Assembly (NCBI GenBank): GCA_002473385.1
Contig: DKTR01000111.1
Coordinates: forward strand, 1-19,074
Direction: 5' to 3'
Source: Lachnospiraceae bacterium UBA7225
Lineage (GTDB): Bacteria; Bacillota; Clostridia; Lachnospirales; Lachnospiraceae
DNA length: 19,074 bases
The notes below the pieces were generated by a model. It saw nothing but the letters and a program-made list of their open reading frames with translations, was not told where the DNA came from and made no database searches. The position numbers and the translations under genes were made by a program. Below are positions 1 through 7,600 of this stretch, one piece after another. Each line of letters begins with the position of its first letter. Position 1 is the first letter of the stretch.

Positions 1-55
1 TCCCAAGGTCTTTCACCCACATGTGAGCAAGCTCACGTGGGTTTAGACCTTGGGA
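1..55. repeat. Long imperfect hairpin at the left edge
   Basis: Bases 1-11 (tcccaaggtct) and 45-55 (agaccttggga) are perfect 11-base inverted arms. Inside them cccac (16-20) pairs with gtggg (37-41) and gtgag (23-27) pairs with ctcac (32-36), leaving a two-base bulge at 21-22 and a four-base loop caag at 28-31. The nearest T run (72-77) is 17 bases downstream, so this is not a textbook intrinsic terminator. It may be the end of an upstream gene's terminator, a REP/MITE-like repeat, or the 3' end of a structured RNA starting outside the window. The hairpin is seen directly; its role is open. Confidence 0.6.
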
Positions 56-78
56 CCCTGGCATCATTAAATTTTTTG

Positions 79-107
79 CGTAACAGATTGGGAGAGATGT
101 CCGTATA
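79..107 (+). promoter_or_regulatory. Possible ECF-type promoter for the surface protein gene
   Basis: A CGTAAC box (79-84) lies 17 bases before CGTATA (102-107). This resembles the -35 (TGAAAC/TGTAAC) and -10 (CGTATA/CGTC) elements read by Firmicute ECF sigma factors. No convincing sigma-A TTGACA/TATAAT pair with 16-18-base spacing is visible in 56-132. A start near 114 would leave a short leader. The match is short and was found after the fact, so it is only a candidate. Confidence 0.3.
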
Positions 108-132
108 TTAAAATAGAGGATGGAGGATTATT

Positions 133-3100
133 ATGAAGAAACGGGGAAGAAAAGGAGCTGCGATGATCCTGGCAGTTTCAATGCTGTTTGCCAGCCATAC
201 AGTTCTGGCGGAGAATGTACAGGATGTGCAGACAGAGCAGTTGGCGGAGGCAGCACTGGCTGAGCCTTTGACGGAAGCGCCGACAGAGGCGCCAATAGAA
301 AAACCGACGGAAGCACCGACAGAGGCGCCAACAGAAAAACCGACGGAAGCACCGACAGAGGCGCCAACGGAAAAACCGACGGAAGCACCGACAGAGGTGC
401 CAACGGAAAAACCGACGGAAGCACCGACGGAAAAACCGACAGAGACACCGACGGAGAAACCGACGGAAGCGCCTGCAAAAGCAACGGAGAATACGGAAAC
501 GGAAAAGCAGACGGAGGCGGAAAAGAAGGACGAATATATATGGGAGAAGGACGGCATGTCTGTGAAGGTGAAGGTGCCGGACGGCATTACGCTTCCGGAG
601 GATGCCTCTCTTGAAGTGAAACCTGTGAAAGCAGGGGACAGCGCTTATGAACGGGACATTGCTCTGGTGGAAAAGGCAGATAAGGACAGTTTTTTTGGAG
701 CGTATCAGATCTATGACCTTCATTTTGAAACAAAGAAGGGCAAGGAAATCAGCCTGAAGGAATTTGAGGATGCATCCGGACGGCTTCCGGAAAAGATTGA
801 GGTGACGCTCACGTTTGAGAATCCGCTTTTTACGGGAACAGATTTTCAAGAGGAGCAGGTGAAGCTTTTCCATATCCGGAAAATGACAAATGAAGAAATT
901 GCAGCGGATTCAGATTCCGCCGGGACAGACGGACAGAAAGCAGCTTTGCTGGATGCGGAAATGACGTATGCTTCAGCGCAGAACGGTTTGAAATCTTTGA
1001 AATTTAAAACAGACGGTTTTTCTGATTTCGTGCTTGCGGCAACGGCACAGGAGCCGGAGAGTGAAACGGAAACGGAGGCGGTATCCGAGCCGGAGAGCGG
1101 GACAGAAACGGAAACGGTATCTGAGTCGGAGAGTGAAACGGAAACAGTTCCTGAAACAGAAAGTGAAACGGAGACAGGCTCTGAGACAGAGAGTGAAACG
1201 GCGGCGCCTGTTGAGACGGAGACAAACAATATCCCGAAGGCTCTGGCGGCACGGGATAGCAGTCACTGGCTGACAATCAGCCTGCAGCACAGCGGTGAGA
1301 TTACCAGCGCGGATCAGCAGTATACGGTGGCTGTCAGAGACCGGGATGGCAGAAACTTTGAAGGTGTGCAGGTACTGGATGAGAAAGGAAATCCGATGCC
1401 GCAGAGCTCTTATACGATAGAAAATGGTGTGCTGACGGTCAGGGGCAAAGCCGGGATGAAGGTGAAGCTGGAGGGACTTGCCGCCGGGGTTTATACAGTT
1501 GATGCCGGAGGAAATCATTTTCTGGAAAAGGATGGCGCACTGACACTTGACCAGACAAAGGATTATACTTCCGTTTACCAGACAAACGGAGCGAACAGGG
1601 ATGGTACGGCTACCGGGCAGCAGATTACGGAGACCGGACCGGTTTCCATCGAGATCCGGGAGGACGCGGCAGATAGCAGTCAGACGGCGGGAAATACCCT
1701 GTACAATCAGAACGTTGTGATTACTAATGTATATACGGTCGTGAAAGCAAGGCTGACTGATAAAAGGGAAGGCCGATTGCTAAGCGGCGGCCTGTTCAGG
1801 CTGACCTTCTCGCAGAATGGGAAGACCTGGAGCAGTGAATACGCCCTGCAAAATGGAGAGGCTGTGGTAAAGGGACTTCCAATCGGCCTGGACGGACAGC
1901 TCACTTCCGGGGAATACCGGTGGACGGAGCTTGCGGTGCCGGCGGGTTATGTGAGACAGGCAGAGACAGCGGCAGCCATAAAGCTGGCAAAGCCGGATTC
2001 AGCATCACCAGACGCGCATACGGGAACAGCGGAGTTTGAGACACAGCCCACGCAGGTGCAGATACTCGCAAAAGATGTTTCTTCGGGAAAAGAAAGCTCC
2101 TACACAGATTTCGCGAAGGATAGTGTGGAGATGACCGTTGCCGAGAAGGGCAGCACAGAGAATATCTGGAGCGGAAAAAACGGCGCTGTGCTGACTGGAA
2201 AGCTGGAGGCGGATAAGACTTACACACTGAAGCAGACCACACGCCGCAAGGGATACATTATTTCGGCTGCGAGCCGGGAATTTACGGTGAAGAACAGCGG
2301 AAAGGTACAGACGGCATTTACAGAAAATAAGGCAACGGTGGTACATGCAGGTTCTGTGCTGGCATCGAATACCGGGAAATATCTGGCAGGAGCTACACTG
2401 GAGATCCGCGACAGCAGCGGAAGGACGGTGAAGAGCTGGACGAGCGGCTCCTCGGCGGAAAAGATTACCGGGGAACTTGATCCGGGTACCTATACACTGG
2501 TTCAGACAAAGTATCCGAACGGACATTACACAAAGACCGCGCAGGTGAAATTTACCGTTGACGAAAAAAGCGGAACGGCAAACGCTGCCGTCACGAACGT
2601 AACGACCAAAATTTCTATTTCCAGAAAAGCGTTTGACAGCGTGGCAAAGGATGACAGCGGAAAAGATCTGCGCTACATGCTTGCGGGCGCCAGACTGCAG
2701 ATTCTGGATTCGGCGGGAAATGTGGTTGATGAATGGACAAGTACGGAGAACGCTTATCTCTGTGAGGGCAGACTCAATGTCGGCGAGGAATACACGCTGG
2801 TGGAACTTGGCACACCGGAGGGGTATGAGCCGGGCAGCCGGGGAACCTTCTCCACGGTAATCGGAAAGAGCGTGGGCAATACGACGATTAAGATCACTGA
2901 CGACGGAAAAATTACGCCGAGCGTTACCATGCAGACCGGAAGAACACGCGGAAAAATCCGTGTGGCAAAGCGCGCTTCGTACAAAGGAAGAGCAGTGAAG
3001 ATGAACGGAACCTTCTATTTTGCACTGTTTACGGATGCGGCGAAAACGCAGCGGTTTACAGATGCGGGCGTGAAGGCAGTGACGCTGACAGATTCCGATG

Positions 3101-3534
3101 TTTATGCGACGGTTGATTTTGATGGGCTTCCTGCAGGCACCTATTATGTAGGGGAGACGGATGCAAACGGTAATCTGATTTCCGGAAGCGAGGGGCCGGA
3201 GAAGTTTGAAATTAAATATTCTGTCGGTGAGCAGATTATTCTGAAGGCGGGCCGCAGCACAATTGCAGAGGTAGTAAATGACTTCAGCACTGCTCCTGCA
3301 GGCGGTTACTCCAACGTTTCGTCGGAGGAACTGAGGCAGTCTTATGCACAGCAGTATGCAGAGTACGGCGGTTCGCAGACTGCGGCGGCAATGCTTGCAA
3401 ACGGCAGCGATCCGGTGCAGACAGGTGATACAACGGCAATCATACCATATGTGATAGCGGTGCTTGTGGCTCTGGTCCTTCTGATAGCGGCGGTTTTCTT
3501 TAAGAAAAAGAAAGATAAAAACGCAGGTGAATAG
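133..3534 (+). CDS. Wall-anchored surface protein with PTE repeats and SpaA/Cna-B-like modules
   Basis: A 1133-residue exported protein. Residues 1-26 form a signal peptide (KKRGRKG, hydrophobic core, cleavage near VLA|EN). Residues 48-115 are EAPTEKPT-type tandem repeats, a likely wall-spanning stalk. Residues 133-305 form a beta-rich domain of unknown identity, followed by an Glu/Thr/Ser linker (306-365). Residues about 375-1090 hold a series of beta-sandwich modules whose ends read like SpaA/Cna-B pilin domains (GEYRWTEL..PAGY at 593-606, GTYTLVQT..PNGHY at 785-799, EEYTLVEL..PEGYEP at 885-900, GTYYVGET at 1002-1009). The C terminus is a sorting signal: PVQTGD (1094-1099), a hydrophobic segment (about 1102-1123) and a KKKKDK tail. 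The motif is not canonical LPxTG, but QTGD forms are common in gut clostridia. GGAGG at 122-126 lies six bases before the ATG. The likely role is adhesion or a surface fibre subunit. The ligand is unknown and no sortase gene is in the window. Confidence 0.88.
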   Translation: MKKRGRKGAAMILAVSMLFASHTVLAENVQDVQTEQLAEAALAEPLTEAPTEAPIEKPTEAPTEAPTEKPTEAPTEAPTEKPTEAPTEVPTEKPTEAPTEKPTETPTEKPTEAPAKATENTETEKQTEAEKKDEYIWEKDGMSVKVKVPDGITLPEDASLEVKPVKAGDSAYERDIALVEKADKDSFFGAYQIYDLHFETKKGKEISLKEFEDASGRLPEKIEVTLTFENPLFTGTDFQEEQVKLFHIRKMTNEEIAADSDSAGTDGQKAALLDAEMTYASAQNGLKSLKFKTDGFSDFVLAATAQEPESETETEAVSEPESGTETETVSESESETETVPETESETETGSETESETAAPVETETNNIPKALAARDSSHWLTISLQHSGEITSADQQYTVAVRDRDGRNFEGVQVLDEKGNPMPQSSYTIENGVLTVRGKAGMKVKLEGLAAGVYTVDAGGNHFLEKDGALTLDQTKDYTSVYQTNGANRDGTATGQQITETGPVSIEIREDAADSSQTAGNTLYNQNVVITNVYTVVKARLTDKREGRLLSGGLFRLTFSQNGKTWSSEYALQNGEAVVKGLPIGLDGQLTSGEYRWTELAVPAGYVRQAETAAAIKLAKPDSASPDAHTGTAEFETQPTQVQILAKDVSSGKESSYTDFAKDSVEMTVAEKGSTENIWSGKNGAVLTGKLEADKTYTLKQTTRRKGYIISAASREFTVKNSGKVQTAFTENKATVVHAGSVLASNTGKYLAGATLEIRDSSGRTVKSWTSGSSAEKITGELDPGTYTLVQTKYPNGHYTKTAQVKFTVDEKSGTANAAVTNVTTKISISRKAFDSVAKDDSGKDLRYMLAGARLQILDSAGNVVDEWTSTENAYLCEGRLNVGEEYTLVELGTPEGYEPGSRGTFSTVIGKSVGNTTIKITDDGKITPSVTMQTGRTRGKIRVAKRASYKGRAVKMNGTFYFALFTDAAKTQRFTDAGVKAVTLTDSDVYATVDFDGLPAGTYYVGETDANGNLISGSEGPEKFEIKYSVGEQIILKAGRSTIAEVVNDFSTAPAGGYSNVSSEELRQSYAQQYAEYGGSQTAAAMLANGSDPVQTGDTTAIIPYVIAVLVALVLLIAAVFFKKKKDKNAGE
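273..477 (+). repeat. In-frame tandem repeat coding for EAPTEKPT units
   Basis: Near-identical units of 12-36 bases (cores ccgacggaagcaccgac and gaggcgccaac) repeat in frame, giving blocks of E-A-P-T-E-K-P-T. Copies near 306-375 are almost base-identical, which favours slipped-strand or recombinational length change. Every unit is a multiple of three bases, so gain or loss would change stalk length without breaking the frame. Confidence 0.85.
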
Positions 3535-3538
3535 AAAG

Positions 3539-3585
3539 ATTACCCGGAGCATATGCTGTAGAAAAGCATGGCTCCGGGTAATTTT
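3539..3585 (+). terminator. Strong hairpin after the surface gene, reaching the spmB start
   Basis: Arms 3539-3550 and 3571-3582 are a perfect 12-base inverted repeat (attacccggagc / gctccgggtaat). An inner stem atgct (3553-3557)/agcat (3565-3569) closes a seven-base loop. Only a short T run follows (3582-3585). It probably ends the surface-gene transcript wholly or partly. It finishes one base before the preferred spmB start codon, so read-through mRNA would carry a stem against that start. Confidence 0.6.
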
Positions 3586-4110
3586 ATGAATATTTTAATG
3601 TTTCTCTCTGTTTTTATGATTCCGCTGATCATTTTCATTATTGTGGGATATGGTTTGCTTATGAAGAAAAATGTGTACGAAATTTTCGTGAAGGGAGCAG
3701 CAGAGGGGCTGAGAACAGTGGTGACAATTCTGCCGACGCTGGTCGGTCTGATGGCAGCAGTAGGAATCCTGCGCGCATCCGGGTTTCTCGACCTGTTTTC
3801 CTCTCTTCTGGGAAAGGGGATCGCATGGACCGGTTTTCCGCCGGAGCTGGTACCGCTGTCCATTGTCCGCATGTTTTCTTCCAGTGCGGCGACGGGGCTG
3901 GCACTGGATATTTTCAAAGAGTACGGACCGGATTCGCGGATCGGTCTGATTACTTCTATTATAATGAGCTGCACAGAGACAGTTTTTTACACGATGAGCG
4001 TTTATTTTATGACTGCAAAGGTGAAGAAAACGCGCTATACTTTAGCAGGCGCTCTGTTTGCCACATTTTCCGGGATTGCTGCCAGTGTTTTCCTCGCAAA
4101 TCTTGGCTGA
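3586..4110 (+). CDS. spmB: Spore maturation protein SpmB
   Basis: A 174-residue integral membrane protein of the nucleoside-recognition/Gate fold. Family-typical parts are MNILMFLSVFMIP at the start, ILPTLVGLMAAVGILRASG, a central SSAATGLALDIFKEYGPDS loop, and CTETVFYTMSVYF before the last helices. In Bacillus, SpmA and SpmB are needed for full spore-core dehydration; that role is carried over by homology. Its length matches B. subtilis SpmB (about 178 residues). ATG 3586 is chosen because its N terminus aligns with the family. ATG 3568 lies inside the preceding hairpin and adds six odd residues. Neither start has a good ribosome site. The usual upstream neighbour spmA is absent: a surface protein gene lies there instead. 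Confidence 0.85.
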   Translation: MNILMFLSVFMIPLIIFIIVGYGLLMKKNVYEIFVKGAAEGLRTVVTILPTLVGLMAAVGILRASGFLDLFSSLLGKGIAWTGFPPELVPLSIVRMFSSSAATGLALDIFKEYGPDSRIGLITSIIMSCTETVFYTMSVYFMTAKVKKTRYTLAGALFATFSGIAASVFLANLG

Positions 4111-4120
4111 CGCGAATTAT

Positions 4121-4150
4121 GCCGGTTTTGCGCGAAAAAACCCGGCGTTT
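4121..4150 (+). terminator. Possible terminator of spmB
   Basis: gccgg (4121-4125) pairs with ccggc (4142-4146), extended by tttt/aaaa across a one-base bulge, with a GC-rich loop. It sits ten bases after the spmB stop and just before the next promoter. The following T run is short (gttt), so strength is uncertain. Confidence 0.45.
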
Positions 4151-4153
4151 CCT

Positions 4154-4182
4154 TTGACAAGCAGAGTGTGTTATGCTAGAAT
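4154..4182 (+). promoter_or_regulatory. Sigma-A promoter of the TPR-ATPase gene
   Basis: A consensus TTGACA (4154-4159), a 17-base spacer and TAGAAT (4177-4182), with an extended TGc at 4174-4176. A start near 4189 gives a leader of about 60 bases before the preferred ATG 4253. Confidence 0.8.
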
Positions 4183-4252
4183 TATTACAACTATGTGAAA
4201 TTATATCACAGGGATGTTACCAGAGGGGAAGAACACACAAAATAAGAGGTGC

Positions 4253-6727
4253 ATGAAAGTGGACAAGTTTGAATACCAGGCAAAATTGGAAGAGATTAAT
4301 AAACAAGTAGAGAATCAGAATTATGAGGGCGCTGCAGGCATTGCAGATACGATAGAATGGAAGCGCGTGCGCAGTGTGCGCACTTTGTGCATGATCAGTG
4401 AAATATATGAGGCGGTTGGGAGAGCGGAAGATAGCAAGGCGATCCTGTACCGTGCATACCGACGCTCACCGGGGAGCCGGCAGATTCTTTACCGTCTGAC
4501 AGAAGCGTGTGTGCAGACGCAGGAATTTGATGATGCCGTGGAATATTACACGGAATATGTGAATCTTTCCCCAAATGATAACAGTAAATATATTCTGAAA
4601 TATGAAATCTACAAGGGACGCGGCTCATCACTGGAGGAGCAGATTGCGGTTCTGGAGGAGCTGAAGAGCAGGGAGTATACGGAGCAGTGGGCATATGAGC
4701 TGGCGAAGCGGTATGATGAAGCCGGGATGATTGATAAATGTGTGGCGGAGTGCGACGATCTTGCACTCTGGTTCCACAATGGAAAATACGTGGTTGCGGC
4801 TCTGGAGCTGAAGAAGAAATATGTCCCGCTCACACCGGAACAGCAGACGGTTTATGATAATCCGAGCGAGATCGTGGATATGGAGACGAAGGAGCAGGTA
4901 GTAGAAAAAGCGGTACCGACGCTGGATGAGGTTATTACGAAGGAACTGCCGAAATCGGAGAAGGATGCGATTGCGGACAGCATCATTATGGATACAGAGC
5001 GGCAGATTGCCGCTGCAGTCCAGGCCCCGGCGATGCCGCAGATTCCAGAAGAACCGGAAAAGGCTGAACCGGATCTTAAGATGCCGGAGCTGAGAATGCC
5101 GGTAAACAGTGTCAATACGATTGATCTTCAGAGTGAGCTCGCGAACAGTATGAGAGAGATTTTGTCCGGTATCCGTCCGGCATCACCGGTTGAAGAGCTG
5201 GAAAGTGCGCCGACACTGGTGCCTGCTGCAGCGGCAGACGATTTTGAAGAAGAAGAGGACCTTCCGGGACAAATGAGCATTGACGATCTTCTTACCGGAA
5301 CAGCAGCACCTTCCGGTGATGACACTGCACAGAATGCGGCGGCAGAGAGACGGAGCGGGCAGCCGCAGATGGAAGACGGGTGCGCGCAGACGGCAGGACA
5401 GAGTGTTCAGAAAACAGGAAAACCAGTAGTCCGTACTGTTGTAAATACGGAAGCGGATGGCGGACGGCGTATGGCAGATGAGAATGTGCAGCCGACAGTG
5501 CGCACAGTTGTAGAGACAGCTGTAAAGCAGGAAAAGGTTGATCCGCTGACGGCACCTACCATTGATATTTCTAAGAGAATCCGTCAGGAAATCGGTGATA
5601 CCCCGATCCGGTCCTATGCGGCAGCTGCCCGGAGAATGGAGGCACCGCAGAGTGAGCCGGTGCCTGTAAGACCGCAGAGCCAGGCAGCAGATACAGAGCC
5701 GCGGAAAGCACCGCAGAGCCAGACGGCGGATACAGAGCCGCGGAAAGCACCGCAGAGCCAGACGGTGGATACAGAGCCGCGGAAAGCACCGCAGAGCCAG
5801 ATGGCGGATACAGAGCCGCGGAAAGCACCGCAGAGTGAGCCGGTGCCTGTAAGACCGCAGAGTCAGGCAGCAGATACGGAGCCGCAGAAAGTACCGCAGG
5901 CAACGGCACCGCAGAGCCAGCCGGAACCGGCATTTGCGCCGGAAGCCTATAAGAGAAACGGGCTTGATGGAAAAGAGAAATCCATGCTGGGCTTCTGGAC
6001 ACAGATCAGCGGTATGAATGAGCAGATCAATGACGCAGTGACGCAGATTATGCGCAGCGTGGTTGCGAATAAGACCTCTTCCAGCGGAAATGTTCTGCTG
6101 ATAGGAGATGCGGGAAATGGCAGAACAACACTGGCGATTTCTCTTGCCAGAATCATCAGCCGCTGTAAGGGACAGACGAGCGTGAAGGTGGCAAAAATTT
6201 ATGCGGAAGACCTTAATAAGAAGGATATCGCGGCAACTGTCAATAAAATGGCGGGCGGTGTTCTGATTATTGAGGAGGCCGGAGATCTGAGCGACGATGC
6301 TGTGTCGCAGCTTGCCATGGCGATGGATTTTAAGACGGATAGTCTGGTGGTCATCCTGGAGGACGAACGGCGTTACCTGCAGGATCTGCTGGCACGCAAT
6401 ATAGCATTTGCGGAGAAGTTCGACGTGACGATCAGTGTTCCGATGCTGACAAACGACGAGCTGGTAAGCTTTGGAGAGTATTATGCTCTGGAAAACGGCT
6501 GTTCTCTGGATGCTTCCGCAGTGGATGCGCTGTATGAGTGCATCGGCGCAATGCAGTCGCCGGATCAGCCTGTGGCGATCCTGGATGTCAAGGAAATTAT
6601 GGACAAGGCAATAAAGCATGCCAATCGTTTTGGCATTGGCAAACTGACCTCCAGTATTTCCGGTAAGCGCTTTGATGAAAACGACCGCGTAATTCTCAAA
6701 GGAAAAAATTTTAAGAAAATCAAATAG
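4253..6727 (+). CDS. TPR protein with degenerate AAA-like ATPase domain
   Basis: An 824-residue soluble protein in three parts. Residues about 5-190 are helical repeats of TPR type (for example YEAVGRAEDSKAILYRAYRRSP and FDDAVEYYTEYVNLSP). Residues about 200-575 are an acidic, low-complexity linker including tandem PQSQ-ADTEPRKA units. Residues about 577-824 form a P-loop domain: GDAGNGRTT (618-626) sits at the Walker A position but has Arg instead of the usual Lys, and VLIIEEAG (670-677) sits at Walker B with Glu instead of Asp. This suggests weak or lost ATP hydrolysis, perhaps a scaffold or regulatory role. ATG 4253 is preferred: it follows aagaggtg and begins MKVDKFEYQ. The in-frame ATG at 4214 abuts caggg with no usable spacing. 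It is transcribed alone between its own promoter and a terminator. The cellular role is unknown. Confidence 0.8.
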   Translation: MKVDKFEYQAKLEEINKQVENQNYEGAAGIADTIEWKRVRSVRTLCMISEIYEAVGRAEDSKAILYRAYRRSPGSRQILYRLTEACVQTQEFDDAVEYYTEYVNLSPNDNSKYILKYEIYKGRGSSLEEQIAVLEELKSREYTEQWAYELAKRYDEAGMIDKCVAECDDLALWFHNGKYVVAALELKKKYVPLTPEQQTVYDNPSEIVDMETKEQVVEKAVPTLDEVITKELPKSEKDAIADSIIMDTERQIAAAVQAPAMPQIPEEPEKAEPDLKMPELRMPVNSVNTIDLQSELANSMREILSGIRPASPVEELESAPTLVPAAAADDFEEEEDLPGQMSIDDLLTGTAAPSGDDTAQNAAAERRSGQPQMEDGCAQTAGQSVQKTGKPVVRTVVNTEADGGRRMADENVQPTVRTVVETAVKQEKVDPLTAPTIDISKRIRQEIGDTPIRSYAAAARRMEAPQSEPVPVRPQSQAADTEPRKAPQSQTADTEPRKAPQSQTVDTEPRKAPQSQMADTEPRKAPQSEPVPVRPQSQAADTEPQKVPQATAPQSQPEPAFAPEAYKRNGLDGKEKSMLGFWTQISGMNEQINDAVTQIMRSVVANKTSSSGNVLLIGDAGNGRTTLAISLARIISRCKGQTSVKVAKIYAEDLNKKDIAATVNKMAGGVLIIEEAGDLSDDAVSQLAMAMDFKTDSLVVILEDERRYLQDLLARNIAFAEKFDVTISVPMLTNDELVSFGEYYALENGCSLDASAVDALYECIGAMQSPDQPVAILDVKEIMDKAIKHANRFGIGKLTSSISGKRFDENDRVILKGKNFKKIK
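5645..5914 (+). repeat. 39-base in-frame tandem repeats in the linker
   Basis: Units of 39 bases coding RKAPQSQ(T/M/A)(A/V)DTEP repeat about five times, flanked by two copies of a SEPVPVRPQSQAADTEP block (starting near 5651 and 5834). Copies are nearly identical at DNA level, which points to recent duplication and possible length variation between strains. Confidence 0.85.
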
Positions 6728-6736
6728 GAATCGATA

Positions 6737-6776
6737 AAATCCGCATATCACAATTCAGCGATATGTGGATTTTTTT
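6737..6776 (+). terminator. Intrinsic terminator of the TPR-ATPase gene
   Basis: A 13-base stem aaatccgcatatc (6737-6749) / gatatgtggattt (6760-6772) with one G-T pair and a ten-base loop runs straight into a seven-base T run (6770-6776). It lies ten bases after the stop codon. Confidence 0.9.
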
Positions 6777-6819
6777 GCTGCAGGAAACGCATACTGTGAT
6801 TACGGTGAACTATTTGTGC

Positions 6820-6848
6820 TTGACAAAGGATATACCGTTCGGTATACT
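6820..6848 (+). promoter_or_regulatory. Promoter with embedded TetR-type operator
   Basis: TTGACA (6820-6825), a 17-base spacer and TATACT (6843-6848) make a near-consensus promoter. A perfect 16-base palindrome, TATACCGTTCGGTATA (6831-6846), fills the spacer and overlaps the -10 box. That is the usual placement for an autorepressing TetR-family protein; the regulator gene follows immediately. No second copy was noticed elsewhere in the window. Confidence 0.85.
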
Positions 6849-6916
6849 GTAGACAAAAGCCATATAAATAATGATGTAGGTTAGTGAAGAGAAGGGTATA
6901 CCTGGAAGGTATCATT

Positions 6917-7498
6917 ATGGAAAACAGAGAACGAATTTTGGCGTGTGCCCTGGATCTGTTTTATCAGAGAGGGTTCGATGCGGTCGGCACTCAGGAGATC
7001 TGCCAGAGGGCAGGTGTGACAAAGCCGACAATGTACCATTATTTCGGAAGTAAATATGGGCTGCTGGAAACGCTGCTTGCGCAGGAACTCGGTGGTTTTG
7101 CGGAAATGCTTTCGCAGGCGGCGCATTACCGTGTGAGTGTGGAGCAGTCACTATACAGGTTTGCTACGGTGCTGCTGGACTGTGCCGACGCAAATTACCG
7201 GGCGTATCTGCTGATGATGTCCCTTGCTTATTCTGCGCGGGAAAATGAGGCTTATCAGGCTGTCCGGCCATATATAAACAAAATTCACAGCCTCGCTGTA
7301 CAGCTTTTTGACGAAGCTGCTCCGGTTCTGGGAAATATGAATGGCAGGCAGGAGCAGTTTGCACTGGGTTTTCTGGGTCTTTTCAATCACTATATTTTAT
7401 TTAGAGGGAATCAGAAAACACCGGGATCCCGCGTAAAAGTAAGCGAGGAGACGAAGCGCAGCCTGATTCATCAGTTTATGCATGGCATTAATTCATGA
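6917..7498 (+). CDS. TetR/AcrR-family transcriptional regulator
   Basis: A 193-residue one-component regulator. Residues 1-50 form the DNA-binding domain (ENRERILACALDLFYQRGFD, then a helix-turn-helix around 25-44 with TKPTMYHYFGSK, the family signature). Residues about 55-193 are the helical ligand-binding/dimer domain, which is variable, so the ligand cannot be read. ATG 6917 is chosen because GGAAGG (6904-6909) lies seven bases before it; a GTG at 6884 would add 11 residues with no ribosome site. It almost certainly represses itself through the 6831-6846 palindrome. No terminator or promoter is clear between it and the GH13 gene 102 bases downstream, so the glycan genes may share its promoter; this is inferred. 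Confidence 0.88.
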   Translation: MENRERILACALDLFYQRGFDAVGTQEICQRAGVTKPTMYHYFGSKYGLLETLLAQELGGFAEMLSQAAHYRVSVEQSLYRFATVLLDCADANYRAYLLMMSLAYSARENEAYQAVRPYINKIHSLAVQLFDEAAPVLGNMNGRQEQFALGFLGLFNHYILFRGNQKTPGSRVKVSEETKRSLIHQFMHGINS

Positions 7499-7600
7499 TG
7501 CATCTCTGCAAGGCGGCTGGTTTTACGCCGCAGGTATGTGGTCTGCCTGCTTGCCGGCAATGGGCTTTGAGAACAAAACTATCTGGAGGTTATGGCTGGA

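Noticed and set aside
273..477. A CRISPR-like repeat array
   Set aside because: The units are directly adjacent and in frame with no unique spacers, so this is a coding tandem repeat.
108..873. Long minus-strand open frames with GASVGFSV-like or CRCFRRFF-like repeats
   Set aside because: They are the complement of the PTE repeat; low-complexity repeats keep several frames open. They lack ribosome sites and recognisable domains, while the + strand has a full signal-peptide gene.
2005..3552. A 515-codon minus-strand ORF
   Set aside because: It lies wholly opposite the surface protein gene, with Cys/Arg/His-rich composition typical of shadow frames and no domain.
5183..6751. A 522-codon minus-strand ORF
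   Set aside because: It is a shadow of the TPR-ATPase gene and its 39-base repeats; the + strand has the promoter, P-loop domain and terminator.
7511..7560. Terminator or operator between tetR and the GH13 gene
   Set aside because: Two short overlapping hairpins (gcggc/gccgc and gcagg/cctgc) and a TTGCCGGCAA palindrome are present, but no T run follows and none matches the TetR operator.
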